The notes beneath the pieces were generated by a model, which did no database searches, had not been told where the DNA came from, and was given only the letters and a program-made list of their open reading frames with translations. DNA of 64,000 nucleotides from Megalopta genalis. Taxonomy: Eukaryota > Arthropoda > Insecta > Hymenoptera > Halictidae. Of the stretch, positions 1 through 12,336 are shown piece after piece. Location of the stretch: contig NC_135022.1 of the NCBI RefSeq assembly GCF_051020955.1, forward strand, positions 9,078,463 to 9,142,462, in the 5' to 3' direction. The stretch's first letter is position 1; each line of letters opens with the position of its first letter. Both the position numbers and the translations under genes were made by a program.

Positions 1-247
1 GGAACGTTTCGATGAAATTCGAGAAGATCCCCGAATTCGGTCTGTTCGACCGAATCGATGTCCTTGTCGCGACGCGAGTTCGCCAACTTGCCCGAACGTC
101 GAGACAAAGGACAGCCTTGTTTCGCACGCGATCGAATAATCGTTCTGGGTCAGTTTCTTCGACTGTTCGACTTCGACGACGGCGAAAGGACCGAGGTGCT
201 AGCGAGCGTCGGGGGTCGGATCGGACCCGAAGCCGGGCCCGGGGAGG

Positions 248-601
248 ATGCTGTGCCTGGACATGAAGCTGGTGTCCCGGCTTCGAGGCGTTTCGCTGTC
301 GAACGGTTCGTCGGCTTCGACGTCGGCGACGAGCGTGTCACCGGTCCCCTCGTCGACGACCTCGGCCTCGGTCTCGGCCTCGACCTCGACCTCGTCGACG
401 ACGACGACGGCCTCTCTGGAGAAGCGCAAACGAGGCAAAGGAAGAAGGGAGACCGGCTCGGCGACGGAAAGCGACAGCGAGGAGGAGGAATCGGTGCCGG
501 CCGCCCACGAAATGATACGGAGGAACAGATCCAGATCGGTTTGCGTGTCCGCGCTGCCGTCCACCCAGCTCGGATACCTCCATCGAAGGGCCAGTCATCA
601 C
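248..601 (+). CDS. Candidate 5' coding exon of the GARNL3-like gene
   Basis: An open frame begins at the ATG at 248 and runs through Ser/Thr-rich low complexity (CTCGTCGACG-like repeats), a basic patch (EKRKRGKGRR), an acidic patch (ESDSEEEES) and a final stretch with RRNRSRS. A possible donor (CAC|gtgtac) after base 601 leaves phase 0, which is what the exon at 3259 needs. The orientation and position fit an N-terminal exon of the Rap-GAP gene, whose N-terminus is poorly conserved in the family. The donor is weak and extra small exons between 601 and 3259 are possible, so both the start and the join are inference. Confidence 0.4.
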
Positions 602-3258
602 GTGTACGTTCTCATTTCATTGGAAGCTTCGTTGCGTTTCGTTGCGAGCTCCGTCCGAGATTCCGGAAACGCGTTTCATTCTCGCGGTTCGTTACCGCGA
701 ACGATTCGTAAATGCCGACGGACCGACGTTTCGACGAGTTCGTCGAGATTCGCCCTCTCGATTTCAATTCGGGTGCGGTTCGGGGACCGGGCGAAGACTT
801 TCGAAGGTTTCTTTCAACAAAATGGACGACCGCGAGCCGGCAAGAATTCCAGAAATATCCCCGTTTACACGTCGTCGAATCGACGCTGTCTTCGGCCGAT
901 CCCGCATTTCCGAAATAATAAAATCGTCGTTATTATAGAAACAAGTGGATCGTTCTGTCGAACTTTCAGCGAACGAGGAAGAACTTGAAAGAATAAAATG
1001 GCGACCGGCTCGAATGCGACCGTTCGACGCCGAAGCGACTGGCGCGCGTTGCTTCGAAACGACCACGAGATTATGAATTTGAATAATTTTCGAATAGAAC
1101 ACGTGAAACAGGGCCGGTACGTTTAGCGTGGATCGACCAGTCGATCCAAACGATCGCCTCGAGAATTAGTTTGCCGGACTTTGCGTGGACTGGCGCAGGG
1201 TGGACTCGGGCGTATTCTACGCGCGGTTATTAATACCAAAGTCATCGATACGACGATGGTAACAAAGGCTTCTCTATCGCGCTTGTTTAAAGCAAGACCG
1301 ACGCGGGAAGAATAGAGTGCTCGAAAGCTTGGGATTTTGATCGGAGCCGCGATCGAGCGTCTCTCGAATTTAGCTAAGCAACGGGTTAATTGTCGCGATC
1401 CAGGGTCGTACCTGGCAGACTGGCCTCATTAACCCAGTTACTCCGCTAGCGAAACGGCCAAGAAACCTTCGCGTCCGAGGATACCGGGAACAAGTATCTT
1501 TCTCTGTCGCGTCTTTTCTCTTCGCTTCGTTTTGTCTTTTCTTCGAGACTGTCTCGGTAATCGATCTGCGAATTTATGGGATGTTCCAGAACCACCACGG
1601 ATGCGATTTCCAGACGAGGTGTCCTCTCCAGGCGGTACTATGGCAGCGTCGAAATGGTGAGCGTCGAGCATAATTTTCCAAGCATGTGCCTGCGACGAAT
1701 TCGGAGTGGCTCCGAGATCGGCGTTTAGTCCGTGGTCCGTACACGATTCGAGCACGATTCGTTCTTTAGTTTGCTGCATTTATGAACAATTTGTTCCACC
1801 GTGATGTTCGCTGGACGATTTTTAGCGCGGATACAACGTAAGCGCGAGTGGTGTACGGTCCGAATGGCATTCGTACGATAAAACCAGGTATTTTTTCTAT
1901 CGAGCGATCTTAGCACGTGTTGATCTCGCGACGGTAGGCTCGATCTCGATTTCGGTATCGACGCGTGAAAGAGCCGCTCCGAAATTGGAACACGCGGTCG
2001 CTCGTCGGACACGGAGGGTGGCTCTCGCGCGGTTGCTAATGTCGCCCTTTGAAATCGCCTTTTAGCTGCCGCAGATCGAGCAAGACGGCTCCGACAATGG
2101 CAGAAGATTTCGGGTCGAAAACGGCGATTCGCCCGGCGAGAAAGAAGAGGTAAGAGAAGAACAGAGCGTAATTATGTCTCTCCGCGTCCCGTCCCCATCC
2201 TCTTCTTCCGACAGCCATCTTTCCCAAGGGCTCTTTGGGGAAACACGGTTCGCAAGCTACCGATCGACGAACGAAATCTATTCGAGACTGTAAAATTCTA
2301 TACGCAGAATCTGTGGAGTTTATTTCGGTACAACTGTAATTTCGGCAGAATTTTGATAATCTTCCGCGATCCTAATTCGCTAGATGATTCGAAATTAGCA
2401 AACGTCTGTCTCGCGACGCGAATCGACGACGAATTCAAAATCGCGGCGCGATTTTTTTTCGCGGAAAGTCGAACATCGCGGCGCGTAACGCCTTCGATTT
2501 TGAACGGTAACTCGTCGCCGTTGTCATTTTCTTTTTTTCTTTCAATTTACCGAGTCCAAGGTGCTCGTATTTCGTGGAGAGAACAAGTTCGTTCGAACGA
2601 TTTCTGCTACCTTCTCGTCTATCTAGTCGAAGCACTCGAAGCTGCGACGTTCGGTTGCCGTCGACGTCTATGTATGTACCTCTGTTGGAAGAAGTCACGT
2701 TCCGCTTACGTTTCTAGTGGCGCAATTCGGTTTCCGGTCAACGAAAATATCGACGATCCTCCTCGGAGGCGCGTTCCGCGAGCATCGAATAAACTGCGAG
2801 CGACTGTTCTCTTAGAACACGATGAGTCGACTTGGTCTTTTTAGAAATGGAACGGTACAATTAGGCCGCAGCTACGAAGAAAGCGTGTTTATGTGTTCGT
2901 AATACGGAGGAAAAACGCGACGCTGAACGTTCCGTGTTCGAGCACGAACATCTTTGGTCTATTATATTATCAACGAAACGCCGGTATCGAAAGTATCGTT
3001 TGAAACAATGTTCGGAACGAGTCAAATATTTTATTCTCGAAGGCGTAATTATTTCGAAGAAATACGATGTTTCGCTCGTGTCGAGGTTAAATTATCGAAG
3101 CCCGTTCCCGAAGATCCGATCGAAAAAGCCGAGAGAAACGAGCCGATTACGATTAGAGAAAAGCACTCCCCGATTGCTCGAAACTCGAAACCCGTTTTAT
3201 TTTCCCTTCGCTCCATCCATTACGTTGCCGATAAAAACCAGATCGTATCGTTGCGCAG

Positions 3259-6200
3259 ATGTTCGGCTCTCCCAGCACACCGATATTGGAAAATCCCGAG
3301 TACCAAACGCGCTGGTATTTCAAGTACTTCCTCGGAAAACGTAAGTAAAAAGCGTGTCTACCTGCGATTTGAAGAGAACCTTGAACAAGTACGGTAATAT
3401 CTGCCTTACCGACGCTCGGATTGTCTACTAAAATGGACAATTTGGGAAGAGGAGACACGATTGTTCGAGCCTCGCGGTTTATTAAACGAGCCGCAAGGCT
3501 CGAACAATCGTGTCTCCTCTTCCCAAATTGACTATTTTTGTGCGCGATCCGGGCGTCGATTACAGAGACGTTACCGTATACTGTCCGGTCGGCTGTTCCT
3601 ACATCGATTCGAGACATCTTCTCCGAATCGACTCCGCGTTTTCGAATCGTTCTTCGAGTCGTCTTCTATTCTCGATCAACGCGAAACCATCTATACTCTG
3701 TATTCTATATTCTCTCGTTCGGTGACTTAATAAAAACGCGTTTCGCGCGCGATCGCTAATCCGTTTCGTGGTTTGTCTCCAGTGCACCAGAATTACGTGG
3801 CCGCTGATCAAGAGAGAAATCCTTTGTTTCTGTCGGTGGTAACGAGCGAAGTCAACGAGCAAAGTGTCCCTCATTACAGAGTGATTTTGTGGAGGAAAAC
3901 CGTAAGTATCGTGGACGCGACGCGGTCGTCGCAAGAGGCTTGTAGAATACAGTATAATGAAAGGGGAACGAAATGTTCAGGGCGCCCAGAAAATATCGCT
4001 GCCATACTCTGCGAACAAGACGATCACGATCAGACAAATTCTCAGGCAAGTATCGCTATCGTTTACCCACGGTGATCCGATGAATTTTCTTCGTGCTAGA
4101 AACATCGATTCTATCCCCTATGTAAACGTCGGAGGAACGCGTTCGTTGAAATTGCCAACAGACTTGTCTAAATAGCCGAATAAATTCTGACAACGTCGAT
4201 TTTAATATCTCTATGGCATATCGTGCGACATTCGTGTTGGCCGAGAAAGCCGGCCGAGAAGTTTAGGGTCCGGAGGAACGGAACTCTGCCGGGTGGTTGT
4301 TGGTACACGACGCGATGTCGAACAATTGTGTGATCGAATTTCAGCAACTTCTTCGGACTGGAGAAGCTGGACAAAGCGCCGCGCGAAGTTTTCTCGCCGG
4401 ATATACAGAAGGTGAGCGACCCGATCCTATTATATCCCTAACCCCGATCGGACCCGTAGCCGTATCGATAAACCATATAACTCGATCGAACGACTGTGTA
4501 CTGAAAACAAGTTCCGCGCCGCAGGACCTGCTCTTGCTGGAGGAGCAGGAGGGCTCGGTGAACTTCAAGTTCGGCGTGATATACGCGAAAAAGGGGCAAA
4601 TCACCGACGACGAGATGCTGTCCAACGGTGAGTTGTAAATTGCTCGGCGGCGGTCGGGAACTCCGACGAGAAAATAGGTCGGCCGTTGTTCTACGCGTTG
4701 TACACGGCGTCGTCTCGTTTACAGAGCAGGGCAGCTCGGAGTTCGACAACTTCCTGGAGATCCTCGGCGAGAGAATATGGCTGAAGAACTGGGACAAATA
4801 CAGGGGCGGCTTGGACGTGAAAGGTATCCGGCATTTCTTCTATTCCGTTTGTCCGAAATCGAATCTTCCTCGATGCTTTCGCGAAAATATTTATTTCTCA
4901 TCGTTTTTCGTTGACAACTCGTTAACGGTGCCTCGGAGAACATTTTTGTAAAGGAAAAAGTTGCTTGAAACGGTCCGAGGAACCCGCCACTTTCGGATTG
5001 CGAGACATTTTTCGGACACCCTGTACATACGGTATCAGACTCTGCCGTCCAGAGAAATTGCCTCGCGCAGAATTCAGCCGTACCTAAAAGGTTAATTATG
5101 AAACGTAGAAGCCGAAGCCGCCCCACTCTTTCGAATATCTACTATCAATTTCTCAGGGATATTCGAAAGAAAAAATCTGTGTAATCGATGATTTTTCGCC
5201 GCGAGCAGCTTGGCGCGCGCGTTTCGTTTAAACGTTTATCTAGAACGTTGCCGAGAACACGGTCGAAACTGGACGAGACCCTACGTTTCAGGCGACATGA
5301 CCGGCAAAGAAAGTTACTACACGGTGTACGCCGGCCACGAGGTGATGTATCACGTTAGCACGATGCTGCCGTACTCGAAGGACAACCCGCAGCAGTTGGA
5401 GAGGAAACGGCACATCGGCAACGACATCGTCAACATCGTTTACACGGACGACCCCGACGCGATAGACGCGTTCAACCCGAACTGCATCAGAAGCCAATTT
5501 ACCCGTGAGTCGTCTAACGTTTTGATCACCGGTCGGTCGGACCTTGGGAAACGGCGCGGCGATCGTGAGCCGAACGTTTGATCGCAGACGTGTTCGCCGT
5601 GGTGTCCACCGAGGAGAACAACAAAGGGTGGCGCGTGGCGATCTACTGCGACGAGAGCGTCCCCCTGTTCGGGCCCAGCCTGCCCTGTCCGCCGGTCTTC
5701 GAGGACCCGTTCACCCTCAGGGAGTTCCTGCTGGTCAAGCTGATCAACGGCGAGAAGGCAACCTTCAACACGCCCACGTTCTCCAGGAAAAGGGAGAGAA
5801 CGCTGGACGCGCTCCTCAGGGACATGTACCAAGAGCACACGCAGGAGAGCAAGAGCAACGTAAGTTTCACCGAAACTCGCGTAGAATCTCCTCCAGAAAA
5901 AGGCCTCTCCAGTAGAACGTTCCTTGTAGAATGCTTTTGCTTCGCGACTCGCGTCGCGTCGCGTCGGGCCGCACCTAGACTCCGCGCCTCTTCGGCGAAA
6001 GAAAGCCTTGCGATATAGGCGTTCTTTCGGATCTTTTTCTTTGTCGTCGCGACCGATAGCCTGCCGCTGCTGGTAAAACGGGAAATGTAAACGCGCAAAG
6101 GTGCCGTCGGCTGGCTTCCCTTTCCCTCCTAGTAGACCCTAGCAGGCCGTTGCATTTTTCGCAGAGCATGTTGAACCGACGAGCTCTGTCGGATGTGGTG

Positions 6201-9200
6201 GAGGCTCCAGGTCGACGTCGCGAGGAAACGCGGGCCGTCGAGATGGTGCGCGTAGGACAGGCCTTGAAGCTCGAAGCCATTGTCCGAGGATTGGCGCCGA
6301 CATCGTTGGCTACGGCCGGCCCGTTGAAGCCCAGACCTTGGGAGCCGAGATGCATCTATCCGGACTTCCCGCACGAGGTCGTCTGCGGAGACGTGTGGCT
6401 GGACAGCAAGGTGGTCCTCGCTACGGAGAACGGCACCTTTCTGATAGAAGGTAAGGATCTTTCGGTTCGTCGTTTCTCGCTGGCCGTTCGTTGTTCGCCA
6501 GGCCGCAAACTTTCGGTAGCAACGAGAGAACGCGGTCGAAACGATGCGGAGAAATCGAACGAATGTAGGTGCACGGTATTTTCCTGAACCGAAACAGCGT
6601 CCTTGAATTTCTTCAGATTTGTTCCGATAAGATCGGCTGGAGAAGAATCGAACGGTATCGATTAGAATCTATCGGGCAAAATATGTTAGAGGATCCGCGA
6701 ACGAGAGTTCGATGGTTCCGCTACCGATCTCTGCCATAAGCGCGCGAGAAAGATCCGCGGTCCAGCGAGAATCGTCGAACAGACGATAACGATAACGACG
6801 ACGACGACGACGACGACGATAACCGTAACCGTCCGCCGAACATTTCAGACAGCCTGTCCCATAGAATGATCTTCGACGAGTCCGTGCAAATCAAGCAGCT
6901 GGACGTGGTGGAGCAACACGGTATACTATTGTTCCGCACCGGAGACAAAGGAAAAGAGAGCAACGTTTACGTGTTCCGTCTGCGAGAGTTCGAGAACGCC
7001 GGCGGCACGGCTAACAGGTCGGCGGAGGTGTTGAACGAGCGCGACGACGATCAGGATTGCGAGGACAACGGCGACGGAGAGGACGTCGACGACGACGCCG
7101 ACGAGAGCGAGGACAACGATTTCGAGAACTGCTCGAAGGCCGCTGCGAAATTCAAACCGGTGGCGATTCGCGCGCGCGGACGCGTTCGAGCGCGCCCGTT
7201 GGCCGTCAGGGGCCGATCCCACATCAAGGACAGAAGGCTACCGAGGACCAGAGGCTGTCATTTGTACACCACCACGATGCCCGGCGGATCTCATCTGCGC
7301 ATGGTATGCCTTCTCTTTGTCTCGTCGATCGTGCTTGTTCTTCTTCCTCTTTCTTCCGCTTCGCCGTAGTTCTTGAAGAACTCGTGACCGAGAAGGAAAC
7401 GATCGATCTCTTCAATTTCCTCCGATTCTCTCGGAATACTCGACGAAGAAGAAGAAGAAGAAGGAAGAATCGATTTCCCAGCCTCCGCTTCTTCTTCGCT
7501 GTCCTCGCTCGAAGAGGCTCCTTTCTTCGAAACGATAAGAGAGTTCTTTCTATTTTTAGTGCGTGGCGGTCGGCCGTCGATTGACGGTGCTGCAATGGAA
7601 GCACAGCGTGGCTTGGACAGCTTGGTGTTCGACGGCGGACACGGACACCGTGGACGGTTTCACGGTGCTGAAAGAGTTGAACGCCAGCGAAGCACCGTCG
7701 TTGGTCACGATGATCGAGGGCTCGGACGCCGCGAACGAATGGACCCTCTGCTGCGGCGTTCGCCACCATTTCGAACTGATCTCGGCGTCCGGAAGCACGA
7801 GGACCGTTCACATCGACGGAACGTCGAAGCCGCACCTGGTCGCCGCTTTGGACCTCTGCGAGGACGAGGAGCCCGAGCTGCTGCTCTGCTACAACAGTGC
7901 GTAGACAAGCGTTATCGAACGACGATCGCCGACCGTGTGTACGTACGGGTCTTAACAGAGTCTGTCGCTTTCGCAGACACGTGCCATTTCCAAAAGTTGC
8001 TCGAAGAGAACACCGCGCCGTCCGAGTTCGATTTCAACTGGAACTCCGTGCCAGCCGATATAGGTGAGCCACCCTTGGGACTCGGTCGTTGCTCCTCTGA
8101 CGACGCATCGACGGCATCGGGAACGAAACGCGAGGACGTACACGTTATATTCGATGAATTCGATCGCATCGCCTTCGGAGGAGATACTTGGATCGAACGA
8201 TCGCCACCGAAGGCATCGTTGCGATTCGTCGCTCGAATCGGTCGCGATAGTTGTAGCGCGAACGACGATCTCGACGGGCACGGACCGATCCGTGGACAAA
8301 AAAAGACCATAATTGGTCGAACGGATCCCGCTCGAGAAAACAAAGGGCCACCTCGGTGCTAGTTTCCAGGGTCTGGTCGGACCGAAACCCTTACGATCTC
8401 TACCGAGAACAATTTTGTTGCAGCCTGTGCCTTCCCCTACGTGATCGCGTTCACCAAGGACACCATGGAGATTCGACTGATAATCAACGGGAACCTGGTG
8501 CACACGATGGCGATGCCGAACTTGAATCTGATCACGTCGAAACAGGACATCTTCTTCGCGACGACCGCCCCCGAGTTTCTGCCGGGGAAGTGCGAAAGAA
8601 TTCGGCTGGACGCGAAGCCATCGGACAAAGAAGAACCGGTTTCTAATCCGCCGCCTATCCCGCAGTCCTCGTCCTCCCGATCCAACTCGCAAAGTACGTA
8701 TCAGCTCGACCGGGAGAGAGAGATCATCATTTTCCAAAGCGTTTCTGTAACTCGCATTTACGCGATATAGACGATTTTGCAATTCGCGCGATCCGCACGA
8801 ATCTCGATCCCTCGATCGGCTCGCGTTTCGTCGCGTTTCTTTTCGTTTCATAAGCCTCCGTTGGTTTCGCAAACGCGGTCGCGCCTCTTCGGGAGCCGAT
8901 AACCTTTCTTTGCCGTTTTCGTTGGAAACGGTGCTGCTCGTTGACAACGGTCGGAAGAAGCCGTCGGGAATAAGCGGTCGCTCGCGATAAAAAATGCCGT
9001 CGCACGAAGGTAGGCGAAAAAGTCCTGACCGTGCCGTTGCTCCGCAGATGCCCAGAACGATTGGAAGCCGATAAGGATCTATCAGATACCGTTGCAGACC
9101 TTGTCGAGGAGCAGCCTGTCGACCTGCGCCCAGCGGCGATGCCCCAGCCCCGTAGAACCGGAAGTCACTTCGGCACCCCCGACCTCCGACAGGACTTTCC

Positions 9201-9301
9201 TCACGGTGGAGCCCCACAGGGCCGTCAGTCGGTCCTGCAGCAGCAGCCCGACTCCGACACCGACCAACCTTTTGCCACCGCACTCCCCGCTGAGAAAATA
9301 G
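3259..9301 (+). CDS. GARNL3: GARNL3-like Rap GTPase-activating protein (Rap-GAP plus CNH domains)
   Basis: Fourteen in-phase exons: 3259-3340, 3783-3901, 3981-4045, 4345-4411, 4525-4627, 4725-4823, 5292-5504, 5588-5859, 6165-6450, 6849-7303, 7560-7896, 7977-8063, 8424-8693 and 9048-9301 (TAG), giving about 902 residues from the ATG at 3259. The N-terminal part has NPEYQTRWYFKYFLGK and the Rap-GAP core LEEQEGSVNFKFGV, GHEVMYHVSTMLPY and KRHIGNDIV. The Asn of HIGND matches the catalytic 'asparagine thumb' of Rap1GAP, so activity is likely retained. The second half (GCHLYTTTMPGGSHLRM, LLLCYNNTCHFQKL, ATTAPEFLPGKCERIR) matches the citron-homology beta-propeller and C-terminus of vertebrate GARNL3. 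Expected role: stimulating GTP hydrolysis on Rap-type small GTPases. The intron after 4045 is GC-AG. An Asp/Glu-rich insertion sits near 7040-7130. The tail ends LLPPHSPLRK and is shorter than the vertebrate one. Confidence 0.93.
3390..3578. mobile_element. Foldback MITE, family A, copy 1 (GARNL3 intron)
   Basis: A 189-bp palindromic element. The left end, TACGGTAATATCTGCC, is matched in inverse by the right end, GACGTTACCGTA, and the inner arms contain GGACAATTTGGGAAGAGGAG and its inverse CTCCTCTTCCCAAATTG. A TA dinucleotide at both ends would fit a Tc1/mariner-type target duplication. No coding capacity. Two more copies lie at 24744-24952 and 40032-40235. Confidence 0.85.
4899..5028. repeat. 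Dispersed repeat, family B, copy 1
   Basis: About 130 bp in a GARNL3 intron, similar along its length to 19653-19786: GAAC/AACTCGT, GCCTCGGAGAA, GGAAAAAGTTGCTT, CGGATTGCGAGACATTTT and a closing CGGACACCCTGTA. Same orientation in both places. It looks like part of a non-autonomous transposable element; the family was not identified. Confidence 0.7.
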
Positions 9302-10010
9302 GTCGAGTCGAGGTCGAGTCGAGTCGGGGTCGAGTCGAGATCGAATCGGTGCGAACCGATGCGACAGATTTCAGATTGCAGATTGCAGATCGCAGATTGC
9401 GGATCGCAGATTCCAGGTACCTGATGCTTGTGCCTCGGTTAGGATCGGCAACGGAGATGGTACAATGGCGCGGCGGCCGATCGGATCGGATCGGATCGGA
9501 TCGGAACGGATCGGATCGGATCGGAACGAACGAACGACCGGAGCCGCTCGGCGACACTCTATGCGCTTAATTGTAGTTAGATTTACTGCCGTTGCGACGC
9601 GTTCTGCTATAACTATAACGTAGGTGTAACCGTACGCGCGAGAAGTGCCCTTGCCGCCGAGGCGTGAAAGACTGTCCGATCCATCGGCCGTGTTAATCCA
9701 ATTAACTCGGTGTCTTTGGTCGGCCGATCGGGTCTCCAAGATATCGGAAATTTTCGGATATTACCGGCGAACGGTTTGATGAACGGGGATTATCGGACGG
9801 CGAACGACGGGGAAAAACAGCGTTCGTTAACTTTTCCCAAGTTCGCGTCTGTCCAGCACCCCCAACCCCCACCACCTCCCCGGCTGTGTCGCGCATCTTA
9901 TTTTTAACAGAAAATTCTAAGCATAGCGAATTTCGTCTATTTACAATACTCCGACAACCGCCTTACGTACGTACACACAATATGTCCACATGTACATACA
10001 AACAGTGATC

Positions 10011-10016
10011 AATAAA
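10011..10016 (+). terminator. Likely GARNL3 polyadenylation signal
   Basis: Canonical AATAAA, the first good one after the GARNL3 stop at 9301, giving a 3' UTR of about 0.7 kb. Placement is inference from sequence alone. Confidence 0.5.
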
Positions 10017-11893
10017 ATGTACGCCAATCGATCACCCCGCCAATCGATAACCGTGTCCAACCCAATAACCATTCCAGCCGTAACGCGCGACTCGAGCGCG
10101 CACAGCCGTACGGAATTTGTAGTTTTTCTTTTTCCACCGTAGATTGCGAGCCACGGCGACTCGAACGTTGCGCCGCCGATCGAGCGAAGAAAACAGAATG
10201 CTAATGTCGCGATCGTTGTTTTCGTAGATTTCCCACGGCGCGGCCTGGTCCGACGCGGCTCGTCGGCCCGATGCGGCCCGGCCGGGCCCAGCTCGGCGGC
10301 GGCGCGGCGTCCGTTCGAAAAAAATGCAATCCCAACGGCTCGAGTCACTTGGCAAGAACGATCTAATCGATATGATCGTCACGGTGGAAAGGACTAACTC
10401 ACGTTTCCTGAAACGCGTTCAAACGGGTTCGAATCAAACGCATTCCGCGACTTTTTTGCTGCATTGCCGGGAATTATAAATGCCAATCGCTGTCAAGCGG
10501 AGCCGAAGCAAAATGCTTTGGCGACCCCGGTCAGTCCCGTGCATTGAACCATGATGATTTACGTTTACCCGACTTATGCTACCATGGACCGAGCCCCTTG
10601 CCACGCGAACGTTTTACTCTCGTTTCTTTCGCCGTTCGTTTGCCCGGCGAAAATTCATTAATATCGAACGGTCCCGTCGCGTCGCGTCGCGTCTACCTTC
10701 GAATTTGGTATCGGGTTCCGATGAAAAACATCGTTACATTTTATCGTAACGATTTTCTTTCGCAAACGAGCTGCAGTTTCTTCATTGGAGAACACGGATT
10801 TTTGTCGCGCACACGAGGCGACCTTGAAGCGACCTTTGGTTTCGTTTCGTAACGATTTAAGCAGCTGAGAATAGTATCTCGTTACATCGGTGCCGTTTTT
10901 ACAAGAAATATTTTGTTTAAAAAGCACCCGTAAGATGCGCAATCGACGCGACCTTGGAGTTGCACTCTGCGCATTTTATTTTCTTTTTCCGCGCTCGTAC
11001 GATGCAATGCGGTAAGGTTTCCTTCAAAAGCCAATGTTTGATGTCATCCCATGAGAAAAGATCGACCTCGAGGCCGTACGTAATTCGACTTCGCGGTAAG
11101 AAAAATGTTGTACGGGCAAATCGACGCGAATGGACAATGGACACGCAACATTTCGAATGGTCCCTTCGAATTCCTACAACGATTTCTTTTCCGTTCGCTC
11201 GCGGATAAAGTTGATCCTACGACGCTACGAGTGGCCAGAAAATGAGCCGTTTATTTTGAAAGTGGCATAAGTCACTTTTTTCTTTTTTCTTTTTTTTTTA
11301 AATGAAAAGATACCGTTCAATTGTAATTAGCGTTACCATTATGCTTACTTTATTATATTACTTCATATTTATTACTTATATATTTTATATATATTTATTA
11401 CTTATATTTATTATATTTACTTTATTATATTACTACTTATGTCACTTTCAAAATATACGGCTGAAATATTTCGATGCTCGTTCGAAAGTGTGTACGATCG
11501 TCTGCGACGCGGTCGAGAATACATTTACCAGCGCCGACGACTTTCCTAGTTCGCTCGGCATACGGAAAATCGGTTGATCCGTGTCGTCCGTGTCTCCGCG
11601 TCTACGTCCACGAAATCGGCGCGTTTCAGCACCGATCCAGATTCCCATAAAGCCCCGCAGTCTAGGCGTAAGAGAAAAATCGCTTGCGGTCGGTGTAGAA
11701 AGGAGGCTTTTTTTAAAATAGCGAAGGGTGCGCGAATGTTCGGTACGGCCAACGTAGAGATGCATACGTAACGTACACGCTGTACAGTACACACGGTGGA
11801 CGGAGGCGCGACAGGATGGACCATCTGGTGGCGATGCACTGTACTATCGGCAGTGGCTCCGTGCACGAGCGCGGAAAGAGAGAAAGAGAGGCG

Positions 11894-11894
<1 letters not shown>

Positions 11895-11940
<46 letters not shown>

Positions 11941-12135
11941 GGAGAGAGGGAGAGAGAGGCGGAGAGAAAGAGAGAAAGAGAGACACAGGTACGAGACGAG
12001 GTTGTGGTGTGGTGTGGTGTGAGGTAGCCACCAGTCAACAGCGGAGACGGAGACGGAGACGGAGACGGAGACACGGGGACGGAGACGGAGACGGAGACTG
12101 AGACCGAGACTGAGACCGAGACCGAGACGGAGACA
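11895..12135 (+). repeat. GA microsatellite and GGAGAC hexamer array
   Basis: A GAGA tract (about 11895-11980) is followed by a GGTGT pentamer run and a GGAGAC/GAGACC hexamer array (12040-12135). In insects GAGA tracts bind GAGA-factor-type proteins and often lie just upstream of developmental promoters. The candidate promoter at about 12.34 kb lies directly downstream. Function is inference. Confidence 0.7.
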
Positions 12136-12336
12136 GAGAGTCCGAGGTAGCCCGTGCCCGTGCCCGTGCCTGTAGCCTGTAGCCGTAGCCTGTAGCTGCC
12201 CGTGGCTCGTTGTAACTCGTTGTAACGTGACGCGAAGGTGTGCCATGCTCTTTCGGGTGCCTGTTACTTCGTCCGAAGACGCCCGATCACGAGTCTGGCC
12301 AAGTGTCGCGTACTCGTTGAGTACGACGGTGTTGTG

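Larger units (their letters stand above)
9302..12279. other. GARNL3 3' UTR and gene-free DNA
   Basis: After the GARNL3 stop there is a 7-bp tandem repeat (CAGATTG-like, 9364-9415) and a GGATC pentamer array (9476-9530). A good polyadenylation signal AATAAA is at 10011-10016, so the 3' UTR probably ends near 10.03 kb. From there to 11.88 kb I see no supported gene. An AT-rich stretch (11330-11450) and then GA and GGAGAC arrays (11895-12135) follow. Confidence 0.6.

Noticed and set aside
7952..9283. 443-residue minus-strand frame opposite GARNL3
   Set aside because: Shadow of GARNL3 exons and introns, Arg-rich, no recognisable motif; plus-strand exons explain the coding signal.
11796..12101. 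Open frames rich in RE or SL repeats on both strands over 11.8-12.4 kb
   Set aside because: They are translations of GA/CT and GGAGAC tandem repeats; no conserved motif and open in several frames at once.
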